This document shows, piece by piece, positions 10,658 through 22,787 of a DNA stretch of 64,000 nt. This DNA comes from Gamarada debralockiae. Taxonomy: Eukaryota > Ascomycota > Leotiomycetes > Helotiales > Hyphodiscaceae. The translations under genes and the position numbers were made by a program. A model generated the notes under the pieces. It was not told the DNA's origin. It saw nothing but the letters and a program-made list of their open reading frames with translations, and ran no database searches. How positions within the stretch are numbered: the stretch's first letter is position 1; each line of letters starts with the position of its first letter. Where the stretch lies: contig NXFV01000628.1 in NCBI GenBank assembly GCA_002803225.1, positions 1 to 64,000 of the forward strand. The letters are read 5' to 3'.

Positions 10658-12123
10658 TTGAATTACCATCATCCAGCCAACGCCTTCTCACAGCAACCCA
10701 TACCCCAGGGACCGTTATTGCACTGGCTCTCAAACTCACTCCATCCAGCGCACTCAATCGACCGATCGAAAACTATTTGTACCTCGCCAAAAAAAAAAAA
10801 AGAGGGGGGGAGGGAGCTCAACCGAGCAGTTGCAAAATATGGTGCTCTTTTGTTTTGAAACTTTCCAAGCCACGATGCTGAAGACTTCAGCAAGTTTTCG
10901 CATACTTTTGGGTACCAACCGCATGAGATTATGGGGATTGTCGTTGATAGACCGTTGTTGGCTTCTAATGTTGCGCCAGCCAATGAGGCTCGCTCAGGTC
11001 CACTATTGGCAGCCATAATGAGAGTCCACAAGTTCCACATGGTAACTGAAACATCAAGCGCCGCAACTGATGTACTGACTTGCTATAGCTCCTGCCTATA
11101 TTTTCTTCTACGGCCAGAAAGTACCCCAAAAAGGTCAGCTTCATTGAGCAATTGAGCGAAGTCTAAGATATTGCACTAATGAGAGCAAGGTGGCGAGACA
11201 CCAGTCGGTTCCCCTTTGGAGCTATTTCGCTTAGTGAATGAAGATATCCCAGAGTTTATTGACGAATTATCCAAGAAGGTCAGGAATGCTTGAATGTACA
11301 GCCTGAGGACTCTTTGTTGATAATGATCAGGGAGTACTTCATACAATTACGTACAAGCCAGAGCAGCAGTACAAAGGTGGGAAGTACGCTTGCTCAAGCC
11401 TTCGGGAAACACCTAGCTTCCGGTGACAGCGAGAAAATCAAACCAAGCAAAAGGAGGGCCAGCTCCCACCTCTCCAAATATTATTACCTCATTACCATGT
11501 CTAGTTGAGGCACAAATCCGTCGATACAACCGCGATCCATCACTCACATCCTGGGCCTGGGGAGATGACGGCGGTATCACACTGAAACATATCCTCCCTT
11601 CAATTCGCACTCAGCCCGAAACCGGTCTCCCGTCACTCTTCACATCTCTAGCTGCTCAGTACGGGGACAGCAACTTCGCACTCCCGAAAGCGATCGTGCC
11701 AAAGCTTACAAGCTTCCTGCTTATGATGATGGAACGCCAATTCCGACCAAGTACTTGGATGTGGTGATGAGGATTACGGAGGAGATTCGCGTGGTTCATA
11801 AATGGCAGAGAGGAGATGTTTTGATATTTGATAATAGGAGTAAGTATTTTGTTGTGGAGGAGCTTCAAACATGGCACTGACAGTTCCAGTTGCGCAGCAT
11901 GGCCGGGAACCGTGGGAAGGAGAACAGGGTGACAGGTGTGTGTTTGCTTCATAAGTCAACCATTTCTCCTGATAATCATCGTAAATGACCTTGTTACTGA
12001 TGACAGGCTTCAACCTCAGACTTTGGGATGGCGGTCTTCTTGGTCCGTATGGGCAAGCCCTTTTTGCTACCGTCAATGCGGCACCGCTTGATGTAGAACA
12101 CACGAGCTGCAGAAACTCACATT
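10658..12123 (+). pseudogene. TauD/TfdA-type dioxygenase, broken
   Basis: Pieces of a fungal Fe(II)/2-oxoglutarate dioxygenase of the TauD family lie in order on the plus strand: ELNRAVAKYGALLF, HDAEDFSKFSHTFGYQPHE, MGIVVDRPLLASNVAPANEA, APAYIFFYGQKVPQKGGETP, LELFRLVNEDIPEFIDELSK, GDDGGITLKHILPSIRTQPE, TGLPSLFTSLAA, YDDGTPIPTKYLD, EEIRVVHKWQRGDVLIFDN, VAQHGREPWEGEQ and NLRLWDGGLLGPYG. Breaks: an in-frame TGA at 10856-10858 where CGA is likely ancestral; a one-base shift near 11385; a missing donor before the acceptor near 11508; another shift near 11685; and a poor frame across the A/G tract near 10790. Some segments still have clean GT-AG introns (for example 11042-11088). The gene was once intact and is now almost certainly dead. 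The substrate cannot be told. Confidence 0.85.
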
Positions 12124-12276
12124 GAATTTCCAAACCGAAACATGCACTAAAGTTTAAATAAGTTAAGCCCGATAAATAACTCAAAATGAGCAAAAGAGGC
12201 GAAACACTTCCAATTAAACCTTTTCACAGTTTGCCAACTGCCCTGTCTTGTTCAGATTATCCACTATAGCACGAAC

Positions 12277-12935
12277 TCAACAGACCCCAAATACTGCTCC
12301 CATCAAAAATGCGCCTGTAAAATTTATCCCCGACTCTTCTTCTTCTCGGATGTTCTCTTGATGTGCCTTATCTAACTTCCCTATCTTTCTTACGGCTGCG
12401 TTATACTCTTCTAGAAGCTCCAGGTGTTGCACAGAAAACGACTCCAAGGCCCTTTGGACCTCCTCGATCTGCTTTTGAATTTCCTTGGCTGAGGGTTCGG
12501 ATGAGAAGCGGAAAGTCTGTAGTGTCGTGGTATTCTGAAGTAGGGAAGCTGCACGGCTTTCCTAGTAACAGTGTGGAACAGTTGTCAAGATAACATTGTA
12601 GTCTTGAAAGCTTTTGGGCCTCTGGGCTTGCTTCGTTTGTTCTTAGCTTGGTATTTAGAAGAAATCTTAGTACAGCTGCTATCTTGAGCTATTGGAACCG
12701 TAGTTTAATAATGTCAAGAAATTCGTGTGAAACGAGTTCAAAGAATTGTCATCAAATATTTAGCTATTTAGCTCAGTTCAGATCCAGATTGATCCCAAGC
12801 TGTGGTCGAACTCCGCAATTCCGAAATTGTCTTTCCAAGAACAATTCAAACTGGATGAACTTGAATATTCTTGAATCTGACCCCTCCAGCCCAGATATCC
12901 CTGACCAGATAGGGGATTATGGGCTGGAAGCATAG
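12277..12935 (-). pseudogene. Coiled-coil protein, frame-broken
   Basis: The minus strand has an open segment 12561-12277 encoding about 94 residues: a long coiled coil (EIQKQIEEVQRALESF, then LLEEYNAAVRKIGKLDKAHQ) and a hydrophobic C-terminus GINFTGAFLMGAVFGVC. Upstream in other frames are helical pieces of the same style (KLRTNEASPEAQKLSRLQCY and FIQFELFLERQFRNCGVRPQ). They are separated by stops and a one-base frame change at the LLL/ESRAASLL junction near 12562. The architecture recalls the N-terminal helical domains of fungal STAND or ankyrin proteins, but that is inference. If the ACTAG before 12561 is a true acceptor, the last part could be a terminal exon of a live gene; the upstream stops argue against it. 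Confidence 0.5.
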
Positions 12936-13734
12936 TGTCACATGATATGACTTCTACGTGCGCATGACTGAGGAAATCATCACCTGCATCCGTTCCTACT
13001 TAGAACAGTACTGACTAAAGTTCAGGGCTTGGATCTGAATATGTTTGCTGCTAATAACAATTGACCGCGGGGTGCAGCCGAACTCCTCGTCAAGAATACA
13101 ACCAAGTCACCCCACTAGAGTAGCACACACTTCCATCGACAAACTGATTACTTTCGCTTGAAAGCAAGGGACTGAAAACGAAACTCGCACTCCGACTTCA
13201 CGGATAAAGCACCTCAAAGAATCAATGACAACGAGCAGGTGTTGTGGTGATGATTTGTTGATTTTCATAAGCAGCCGGACCCTCGATAACAAGTGTGGCC
13301 ACGAAGCGATACTAATGCAATGCTCATCGAAAAAAGGCTCTTTTAAGGCAAACAGCCATGAAAATGGGAAAATATGTGCTGTGAATGCAAATAAAGACAT
13401 CCTTCTGGAAGAAAGGGTTCGCCTCCTGCGCCAAACGCATAACGCTATGCATCAAGTCGGCCATAATCCCGTCCCAATACCATTAACGCCATAACAAACA
13501 ACTCCTCATAATCATAGCATCACGAAAAGCGATGCCAACTCTCCGACTTTATGAACAATGCTAAGCCGATGCTCGTTTTGGATAATTAGAAGCCTGTTGC
13601 GTTCCCTGTTGCGTTCAAAATCTAGACGATTATGATACTCTGCAGCGTTGACTAAGCGTAACAAAAGCGCTCGCTCGACCGAGCCCTCGGCGAATAGTGG
13701 ATCTAGGTGAAGCCGATTGCACAGAGTCTGGCTC
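12936..13734. other. Intergenic, no gene seen
   Basis: A plus frame at 13225-13494 and a minus frame at 13107-13400 overlap each other and resemble nothing I know. The part next to 13735 should contain the Polo kinase 3' untranslated region. Confidence 0.4.
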
Positions 13735-16700
13735 CTACTCGATATCTGGAATCGTAGCCTCTGGCTTCTTGGGATCGAACCACGCAACTCTTCTATCATC
13801 TCCGTTTCGCGCACCAACTGTGACCCAGACGTGCTTGTATGGCACCTTGACATTGACCAGCTCGCGGTATCCGCACCATCTCAATCGTGTCTTCGGCTCC
13901 ATAGCACTGTTGCCCAGACCACCGTTGGTAACCCACTCCTTGACAACCAATCTGATAAACTCGATCTTTCTGCGGAAGTCATTGGCTTGAGGAATGCCTT
14001 GAATCATAGGATCGATCTCAGGACGCTTGCGAGTTGTGGATTTGCTTGATCGTTGCGGCTTATTGACCATGAAATTGAGAAGTGTTTGTAGAGGATACGA
14101 GAGATGTTGGCGGTCGTCTAGAGCAGAAGGCGGGATAGTGCCTTTCAAGGAGAGGTCTCGAGCCGCTTCGAGAGGCAAATGATAGAAATCGCACCAAGTA
14201 CCATCAGCGGAGATAACGATCTTCGTGTGGTCTGGAAAGTTGAACTGAAGAAAATCAGCAAGGCGTACAATTTCATTAGTAAAAAGGGAAGTACCTGAAA
14301 GTGGCCGTCACAGAAAGCCCAGCAGCCCACGTCTCCAAACCGTTGGTAGAAAGTAACGACGTTGCCTGCAGCCACGATCTCCGTCATCCGTTCATGAGAA
14401 GTTCTTGAAAGAGCATCATCATAAGGATAGTTCTGATCTCTGCCAAAGGCTGTCATGTAGTTTGCGAATTTCTTCCACAAAACGATCTTTTCTCGTTTTC
14501 GATCATCCCATTCATCAGCACCTCGTGAAAGCTTGCCAGCCTCACCATCTCTGCTAACATCGACCTTATAATTCTGGGGGTTGATCTTGCCACGGGATAT
14601 GCCTTGTTCTCCTCTGTTTTCATAAAACTCGATATTAGGTCCTGAAATTGGAACAATTTGATGGCGATCTATGTAGGCTGCGTTCCCTCGATTTTGCAAG
14701 TGTCTTTCTGCATCCCGAACGACGACACATGACGGTGGGATGAAACCTTTACTCGGGTCTGCCTGGTCCGCTGGTGTTTCCTTGAAGATGCAGCCCACAC
14801 TTCCATTGCTCAGGATGTATCCAAGACCAAACTTGTTTGTGTAGTCGACCCATTTAACAACGATCGTAGGACTGGAAGCAGGGGTGTCTGTTGCCAGAGC
14901 AAGAGATCTGCTGTTGAGAGCGCGCTCTAACTCAGTCTGAAGCCGACGAAGACCATCGAGAATATGATCAGGCTTCGTTCGGGTAATCGACTCGAGTCTC
15001 TCACGTGGGTTGAAAAGTGACACTTGTTTGTTGAGCTTGAGTGGTGTCTCTACTTCATGGTATTTTCTCTCAGCCTTAGCTGTATTCAATTGCTCCGCCA
15101 GATTTGTCGCGAGTCTATTCTCCACATCAGCAACCTTTTCCGCAACACGAGACTCAAGTTTTCGGGACTTGGTAGGTCTGTTTGGTATCGTAATGATAGG
15201 GCATGAACTGGATTCCGGAGCTCTGGAGCTCTGTTGGCTCTGGTTTTCCGGTTTGCCTGGTCTAGCGCTCCGGGTGGAGGAGGGAACACCAGATCCTTGT
15301 GGTCTTGCTCGTTGTTGCGCTGCAAAGCTCTGAGTGGCAGGTCGGCTGGTTGGCTTTTTTTGCTCGTTCAGTCTCGCGGCAGGAAGTGGTGCGAGTTTCT
15401 CGAGTAATTCCTCCTTTCTCAAATCAGAATCTGGACCAGGCTGCTGTAGCATCTGGGCTTCTTCCCTTAGCCATTCATCGAATGGCCGGTACACCATATC
15501 CTCAGGAAGAGGCACTGCTGGTGTGAGACCAGCCTTTTCCTCAGCAGTCACCTCTTTGTAAGTGCTGGTATAGGGTTTGGGAGAAGGATTCCAGGGGCCA
15601 ACTTCGCACTTAATGCACAACTTCTTCAGATTCTTGGTGTAAAGATTCGATCTGCCAGCCCGCACGTCAACTGAAAGGAATTGATGGAGCTTCGGGGCCG
15701 AATCGCGAAGTTCAGGAGTCATTTCCTCAGACAGTGGCATCCATCCGCATGTGAAAAATGGATGTTGAACAATCGTATCAGGATCAGGTCGTTGCTCCGG
15801 TCGTTGAAGTAACGAAGAGACCAAGTCCTTCGTCTCTTCAGAGATGAAGTTCTCAGAAGTATCCAATTTTGGCCAATCGTACTCTCTTTCTCGGGCCCGC
15901 CGATAAATTTCGTCTGCGGTTGTCGATTGGAAAGGGGGCTTCCCAGTAAGCATCGCGAAGCTTGTGCTGTTAGCAAAGAAAAGAACACACCTGAGTCGGC
16001 TTACATTATAATTCCCAGGCTCCAAATATCAACTGCATGGTCATGACCACCCTTGTTCTTTTCCAAAATTTCTGGGGCGATGTAATTCGGTGTGCCGCAA
16101 AGAGTTGTTCGCCGACAGGCAGCCATATCTTTCCCTGACATGAGCAGAGCAGCCAAACCAAAGTCCCCGATCTTTACATTCATTTCCTTGTCGAGAAATA
16201 TGTTTCCCATCTTCAGATCTCTGTGGATTATGCCTTTTGCATGCATATACTTGATAGCACCTGCCATTTGTACAGTCCAGAAACGCACTTCCGGCTCTGT
16301 GACGAATTTTCGCATTTTAACCATATCCATGAGAGATCCATTTGGGCAGAGCTCGAGCACAATGTATGTGCATTTTTCGTATGAGAAAGCTCGGTGGAAT
16401 TGGACGATATTGGTATGCTTCATCTTGGAATGGATCTGGAGCTCTGTTTGGAACTGTGCATAGATTAGCTTCTGTAGGTATCTCACATGATTGTGCCAAG
16501 TACCTTTTGCTCCATCTTCTTTTGTGGCATGTGGCTCTTGACAATCTTCAGAGCATATCTTCGTTTCGTTCCAGCAAGTTGCCCTTCGTAGCATATCGCA
16601 AACCCCCCCTTTCCAAGGCATTGACCTGTCTGGTATATTGCTCCATTTGGCCGGTCAGAGCTGGGTGGTTCTCGGACTTCTGTCGGAGGTGGGGGAGGGT

Positions 16701-16809
16701 GATCTTTCTCCCTTCCCGTCAATTTGGCGACTGGTGCTTTGGCCTTTTGTTGAGCTGGTTGTTTGGCTTGGATATGAGCATTCGCATCTCGAGGCGACAA
16801 AACTTCCAT
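13735..16809 (-). CDS. CDC5: Polo-like serine/threonine kinase
   Basis: Exons 16809-16504, 16453-16005, 15960-14295 and 14244-13735 join in frame to 976 residues. The kinase domain has the glycine loop GKGGFAICYEG, the ATP-binding lysine in YALKIVK, HRDLKMGNIFL, DFGLAALL, the T-loop region before GTPNYIAPE, and DIWSLGIIIFAMLTGKPPFQ across a splice. After a long linker, polo box 1 contains VKWVDYTNKFGLGYILSNG. Polo box 2 contains VTFYQRFGDVGCWAFCDGHF and, after the last intron, HTKIV, whose His and Lys correspond to the phosphopeptide pincer of human Plk1. The protein should drive mitotic entry, spindle pole function and cytokinesis. Length fits fungal Polo kinases. Intron lengths are 50, 44 and 50 bases, and all intron ends are GT-AG. 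Confidence 0.96.
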
Positions 16810-18451
16810 ATCGATTCTGTCCGGGAAAATTCACACCCAGGCAAGTTATGGTGGGGATCGCCAGGCCTCTTTCCACGTAACCTGCTCGTATGTTTGTCTT
16901 TCGAATGCCCCGCTCTGTTTGAATGCCTGAAAGTCGAGGTCACGTCCGATGAGTTCGTGGATATCGCCTCTTTCGGAGGCGTTGTGCCAGAAATAGACCT
17001 GTATCATCCGTTAATTAGTAAAGAATAGTAAATTGTTGGTTTGACGGCAGAGTAGCTCCCGAATACAGTCTCATTGGACTTCCAGAGCCTGACAGAGTAT
17101 GAGACCGAAGATTTCGAAGACCGCTGGCCACCTCCCGGAGCTCTCGAATCGATCGAATCGTATCAAGACATCGAAATCTTTCTTCGAGGGTTGTAGGGGT
17201 TCGAAATTGTGTGCTCTTTGCAGAGCTCTGATATAGAACAATTCTTCGAACCACAGGTGTCTACTTTCTGGCAGCTTAACACAGAGATCGTTGAACCGAA
17301 TTATGTCTTGCACGCCGCCGTTGCCTCTATTCGATACTTCTCTGTAGAAGACTGATGGCATAGAGCTTTTGCGACTGGAGATCCAATTCATGGGCGGTTC
17401 AAAGAGGGAACCACCAGGGGCCTTCATCGCTCGGTCTCCGACTTTGAATCGTTCACTTTAGGTGAATCTTTCTTGTCGGCCTTGTCTTTCGACTTGTCCT
17501 TGCCCTTGCAACAGGCGCACTCTACTCACCCGTCGTGTTTAGGAAAGTATGATAAATGAGAATGGTTAAAGCTTACAATTCCTGCGCGAGCGCAATATCA
17601 GATACCGATTCGGCTAATGGCAAGTAGAGTATGTGGTGAATTCGGGTGTTCAGCGTTGAAGATGAACTGCTGAAATGGCGGATTGTCGATGTTGGGAAGT
17701 CGTCGTTGCGGTAAAAGTTACGATCATGGCCTCCCATTTTTGTCAATAAAGTTTCGCGATGTTGAAAGCGGGTCACAGTTTGGCGGGGCAACCACCCAAG
17801 CTTCTGTCGCGTGCTATTCGACAAGCTCGGCCATAATTGTCATATTCGTATCAACTATTCGTGAATCTCTCTTTACTTTTGAAAGATCAGATACTAATAA
17901 ATTCTGCATGCATTTGATCAATCTAGCCTTTACGTATCCAATGCCTCTGGTCTTTGAACAGCCTAAGTTCCTATCTATTTTGACCAAACTTGGATCTTTG
18001 AATCTCCTCTTCAATATCATCTCAAGTAACCGGAATTCTTAAAAGGCACTCTCTCTATCTCAGCGATTGAGCCTCACCCCCTTTCCACAACCCCAGACTA
18101 CCTATCTAGTTTGAGCCAATAGATGTTCAATTATTCTTCAAGTTATATGTACTCGTAAAAGCAGTTTTCCGAAATTGTTCTCGCGACTGAAACGTCATAA
18201 AAGCCCGCTGTAATGCTTACATAACCTTCGCGATATCAACTCGACTCCAAATCTTACTGAGGTGCCTACAGCACGCAACTAATTGGACTTTCATCCACGA
18301 TGCCAGTATTCAGGTCAACTTGACCCGCAGACGATAGACTCTATCAGGAATCGCCGGCCGATTATTTCAATGTTTCGACGAACGACAATTCTTACGGAGA
18401 CTTTTAGGACCCGGAACAGCGACTTCCTCTGAGTTCAGCCTCCTTCTCAGC
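16810..18451. other. Intergenic, weak frames only
   Basis: Minus frames at 17427-17071 (118 residues) and 17824-17573 have no recognisable family. A short minus frame rich in K and D (CACCKGKDKSKDKADKKD) ends near 17430 and overlaps the start of the 118-residue frame. It could be the tail of a small protein, but I could not join it in frame to the 17824-17573 piece through the GTAAGC near 17575. The right end should include the promoter of the OPA3-like gene. Confidence 0.35.
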
Positions 18452-19312
18452 ATGGTTCCTCTACCTCTCTTCAAGTTCGCCGCTCTTTTCGTAAGGCATG
18501 TCTCGAAATATGGCGCGAATTGGATCAAAAACCAGGCTCATGATCATCCCAAATTCCGAACAATCGCAGCGAGATACGGACAGACGATGCACCAGGTGAA
18601 CATGCGGATGGCAGTTACGGTGAGTTGTTTGTGGAGCAAATGGCTCCTTGCGGACCATCTCATTAGCTGTAGCTTCGGCATCTAGAGTCGTTCAAGTAGA
18701 ATGAACAATTACTGATTTGCCATTTTCTACAGTTACTGAGGGACAAAACTGCCGAGAAGAGGGCAAGAGAAAAGGCAGAAGCACCTACGGTGAAAACGGT
18801 ACGTCGTTCTTGACGAAATACTCCGCAGCATATGCACGAATAAGGGTATTGGAGATGGTCAAACGCGCCGATTTTGAATCTGTCACCTCAATTGAACGAT
18901 TGCTAACTTCGCGCAGGAGGAACAAACGAAAGAAGAAGAGGCGGCCAAGAAGCATGCTGCCGCGAAGGATAAGCCCCCCCCGAGAGAACAGAGCGTTTGG
19001 AAGCGCAAGTTCAGGCCACTGCCGGAGAATAAGGCAGTCGACCTATTCGCAGACGTAATCGGAGACTCTTTTATCCTCCTGGTTGCGGGAGGTCTGATCC
19101 TATTCGAATATGTTAGGGCGAAGGGCAAGCCGGACACAAATGCAGAGAAGATCGCAGAGCTGAATGAGAAGCTGCTGGAGTTAGACAGACGGGAGAATGA
19201 GCTGGAAGAGGCGGAGAGGAAACGACAGGATCGGGTGGACACACTAGAGCAGGCGATTGAGGAGATGCGGAAGAACAGTGGGAAGAAGACGTTATTATCA
19301 CTGTCTTCTTGA
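18452..19312 (+). CDS. OPA3-like mitochondrial protein
   Basis: Exons 18452-18619, 18733-18798 and 18917-19312 join in frame to 209 residues. The N-terminus MVPLPLFKFAALFVRHVSKY and the DHPKFRTIAARYGQTMHQ block are the OPA3 signature. Past the variable, charged middle comes VWKRKFRPLPENKAVDLFAD, then a membrane-like segment FILLVAGGLILFEYV and a C-terminal coiled coil (EKLLELDRRENELEEAERKR). Human OPA3 acts at mitochondrial membranes and affects their shape and lipid metabolism; the fungal role is inferred from that. Intron ends are GTGAGT/CTACAG and GTACGT/GCGCAG. The intron positions match expectation for a fungal member, and nothing is broken. Confidence 0.92.
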
Positions 19313-19861
19313 TCGTTCACGACATTTAAACGATTATTCGCTTGAGCGGTTGCCCGGGGGGCGATGGTCTGAATCCAGAGGCTTCACTGTAAGAATAAAT
19401 GGATAGATGAGGGTAAAAGTCATTCTCTCACCCGAGATGAGCAATTAGCTTGTCCTTGGACCAGCCTCTCAAAGTTGAGGCGGATGGAGCTCTACTCAAT
19501 GTACATTCTGCTCCACATAAAAATAGAAATCTCACATCTTCAAATTCTCGACTTACCAAGCGCCCTAGTAACTGGAACGCAAGAGTAGATCATTCATTTC
19601 CTTTCAACGATTACACTTGCGAAGGGGCGTCTTTGGTCTACGAGGAACCTAAATTCCTCGTTCTGATTGTTTAGTAGAAGTTTTTAGCTCTTCAATAGCA
19701 CGCTCTTGATCACTGCTTCCTGAGCGATTGATATTTTATGTTCTAGGTGGTCGTGGGTATCCAGGTTCGCGAGACAACGGACGAGTAAATTTTCGTAACG
19801 TGCACTCCTTTCGGATAAACCTCCTTCGTCCACACTTCGCAATCTTCTCAAACCTGGCGCA
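19313..19861. other. Intergenic
   Basis: Contains only short open frames without family resemblance. It holds the OPA3-like gene 3' end and the promoter of the next plus-strand gene. Confidence 0.4.
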
Positions 19862-20632
19862 ATGTTCTGTACGTCCCTACGCAAGCGAAAGGAGTGGGTG
19901 TCAGTGCCACCGGCACTGCTTGCGCAGCAGCAGCCAAAATGGCAAGGTATTTAGCTGAGCACGTCTTGGAAAACTACAAAGTTAACCTCTTCAGAGCAAG
20001 CACTCGAAACCCACGACCTCTCGATTCCTCTTCCGCAAGCAAGACAGCAAGTTCCAAAGGATTTATTCCGCCTCCTACTCCTCTCATCTACTGATATCCA
20101 ACCCCATGAGAAATCACTTGGTCGAATTGAGAGATTATATCAAGCTGGTGGAAAGCATGTTGGCATCGTTTTCCTCCTCCACGAGAAGGACTCGCCAGAC
20201 AGTGGGACCAGAGCTTTCATGAGCCTGCAAGCTACGTATGCGATTGCCCAATCTTCGGTCTAAGCACTACTGACGCGAACAAGTCTTCTCTCATCTGGCC
20301 TCGAGATGCCCATCATTCCCCTGAGCACAGTCTCATCCCTAACCCAAACGATCTTCGCCTTCCATCGACAGCTCTTCCAATCGCATTCCCATTCCCCTCC
20401 CCCACAGATCAACCCCGTCAGTGCCCTCCTGCCATACTGCTCCAACAATCCCCCGATCCCCGAGCACACCAGAAATGTCTTGAGTGATATCTGCCATAGC
20501 ATTCCGGAATTGGCCCTGGCTGCTACGACGCTTGATGGACAGAAGGGATTGAAGAGGTGGTTGACGGAACCGTCGCCTGCTGTTGCTGAGGATATTATTG
20601 GGTTCTGGGAGCAAGAGTATATTGCTGAGTGA
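19862..20632 (+). CDS. Conserved-looking fungal protein, function unknown
   Basis: Exons 19862-19946, 19995-20235 and 20284-20632 join in frame to 224 residues. The pieces ALETHDLSIPLPQARQQVPK, DLFRLLLLSSTDIQPHEKSL, AGGKHVGIVFLL, TLLSSGLEMPIIPLSTVSSL and CHSIPELALAATTLDGQKGL read as one alternating helix-strand protein. The hydrophobic strands HVGIVFLL and MPIIPL suggest an alpha/beta fold. I have an impression of similar hypothetical proteins in other filamentous fungi but cannot name a family. The start is the first ATG in frame with the downstream blocks; an exon upstream cannot be excluded. Both introns are 48 bases. Confidence 0.7.
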
Positions 20633-21475
20633 TGGTTAACTTACGGTGGGGGACTATGAGCTTGGTAGCTTGCAGAGTAGGCTGGGAGAGGGTTTATGAG
20701 ACGCTAGTATGATACATCTTGCTAGTATTTACTGAATTGAGATACGAGATATCAAGTCTTATTTCTTCCACCAGTTTGAGCGATCGATAACGGACGCCTG
20801 GAAGCTATAACATCTCTGGACCCATCATATCCTCAGTCGCAATCAAATGGAGTGATGGATGCTCACGTGTCTGCAGAAAGCGGGTTTGAAAGTCGATATC
20901 TTTGGAACAATTTGGATGATTGATATCTCATATTCCAACTACCACAATCATGTAGTTACATTCCACACTGTAGATTCCTTTCAATGGAAGCTACGTTGTC
21001 GAAAGAAGATTTCCAAAGCTTTGACCTCGAGGCCATTGAAACAATCCCACTCAAACATGACGTTATGGCGTACCTATTTCCCCATTCCTTTCCTAAGACG
21101 ACCTCCCTAAATAATTAAATCCCAATCATAAGGATCTACCCGTTTCCACTACCTTCGGCCAAGTTAGGTTCCGTACAAAATAGCCGCAAATTCGTCAGGG
21201 AAGTGGAGATTCGAATAAGTAAAGGAGGCGGGGACCATGTCGCGTGAGCTTGACGACCCTGAATATGACGTATCTCCTGACTAGAGCCCGCCAGGAACCC
21301 GTCAAGATCATCCTACCTCACTACTCGCAGCTACAAAACCCAGCCTGATCCCTTTGAACTTCTTCCATTCACTCACATCACATCTATACCCTCACAAATA
21401 CTCTTCAATTAATTTGAAGATATCATCGACGTATACACCAACACTACAACCCCTCACCAAACAAACAAAGCAATC
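20633..21475. other. Intergenic
   Basis: No supportable gene. The last 150 bases before 21476 are C/A-rich and pyrimidine-rich, typical of the promoter and leader of a highly expressed fungal gene. Confidence 0.4.
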
Positions 21476-22052
21476 ATGCCTCGCGGAGAAGCACAACAGA
21501 CCAAGGTCCACCTCAAGGGCAAGGAGGACGACTTTATTGTCTTTATCGACGACGCAAAGGCTCTCAAGGACTGGAAGAAGGATAAGAGCATCCCGCTCGC
21601 GCAAATCGTCAGTTCATTCAAGATCTTCGTTTCTCACAAGTAAGCTTTGCCTTTTCTCGTTACCCCTCATTTGGTAGAGCTCGAATCCGTTCGTGCCGCA
21701 TATGCTGCGAAGATGTCTTGTTGCAGCATCACAACGTGATGGAATTTCGATGGGTATAGTTGTTTATGGTTGGATTGAATGCTAATTGTTGTTTTCAATA
21801 GGCATGGTGCTCAAGGACAACTCGATGGTGCGCCGAAGAGCACGCTCGAGAACGAGTTCGGTACCACCAATGAAGATGAAGCCATCAAGCAGATCTTAGA
21901 GAAGGGCTCTGTCCAAGAGTCAGAGGTATGTCTCCATTCTCCCTACACCCCCTCTTCTCTACACAAACACACACTAATGTACCATCTCCCCACAGTTCCC
22001 CGAGCGACAAGGAACCAAGAACGATAGCATGGGTTCTCGTATAGGCCACTAG
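21476..22052 (+). CDS. RTC3: SBDS-domain protein, Rtc3-like
   Basis: Exons 21476-21639, 21802-21925 and 21996-22052 join in frame to 114 residues. The sequence MPRGEAQQTKVHLKGKEDDF, then VFIDDAKALKDWKKDKSIPL, VSSFKIFVSHKHGAQGQLDG, LENEFGTTNEDEAIKQILEK and the tail FPERQGTKNDSMGSRIGH matches the small fungal proteins made of only the N-terminal SBDS fold. Yeast Rtc3 is linked to RNA metabolism and stress; full-length SBDS (Sdo1) acts in 60S ribosome maturation, but this protein lacks the further SBDS domains. The first intron is unusually long for this window (162 bases). Confidence 0.88.
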
Positions 22053-22787
22053 ATTCATACTTCATACTTCGGAGCAGTGGATGGAATGGAATGGGAACAC
22101 TTGCGTCGTGGCAGCATATGCATGATATGGCTGGCGATGGCTTTGGGGATCACGAGTGAATGATCATGACGAAGGGCGTTAGTCTAACAATGAACTAGCT
22201 TTCAAGCTCCCAAGCGAAATAAAATACCGTCAAAAGGCATCAATTATGAGAGTGATTGAACTGTGAGGGGGCAGAGTTGTGTTTGTGAGGGTGGAAGGCT
22301 GTGTGGATGTGAAACTGCTTGTGCGACATCACGAGGTAACAACGAGCTGAACGTCAACGACATGCTTCCATCATTCCAATCCAGTGTTGGGTCATCAACC
22401 CCTTCCTCTTCCATAACTCCTTACAAAATCTCGTCATCTCCATCGGGCACCAATTCACGGCTGCACCATCACAAGCACTTCACCACGATCAAAACACACA
22501 GAGCAGCAATAGTCTAGAGCTCATTGATTGACCTAAGATTGAAAATACACGATGGTTCACAACGATCCACTCCAACTTCCACAGCATCATCCAATCCACC
22601 CCTCTAACCAAGACTATCCCAAATCATAGTCATTAATTCCCTACCCCCACCATCATACCACCCCATCAATTAACAAACGCCGTCGCTGATGCTTCAAATT
22701 CCAGATCCAAAGTGTAGTACTATCTCACGATTGCCAGCTCAAGAATCTATTCGTCGCATCAGATGTCTCTCATTGAAGAGTAGATAT
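22053..22787. other. Intergenic between convergent genes
   Basis: Holds the 3' ends of the Rtc3-like gene (plus) and the small membrane protein gene (minus). No coding sequence recognised. Confidence 0.45.

Noticed and set aside
9549..12123. Acetyltransferase plus dioxygenase as an active biosynthetic cluster
   Set aside because: No backbone synthase, transporter or regulator nearby, and both genes are broken.
16342..17028. Plus-strand open frame of 228 residues
   Set aside because: It lies opposite the Polo kinase N-terminus and upstream region and has no family resemblance; a shadow frame.
17071..17427. Minus-strand open frame of 118 residues as a gene
   Set aside because: No recognisable family, no splice extension, and its start overlaps another short frame; kept only as a note.
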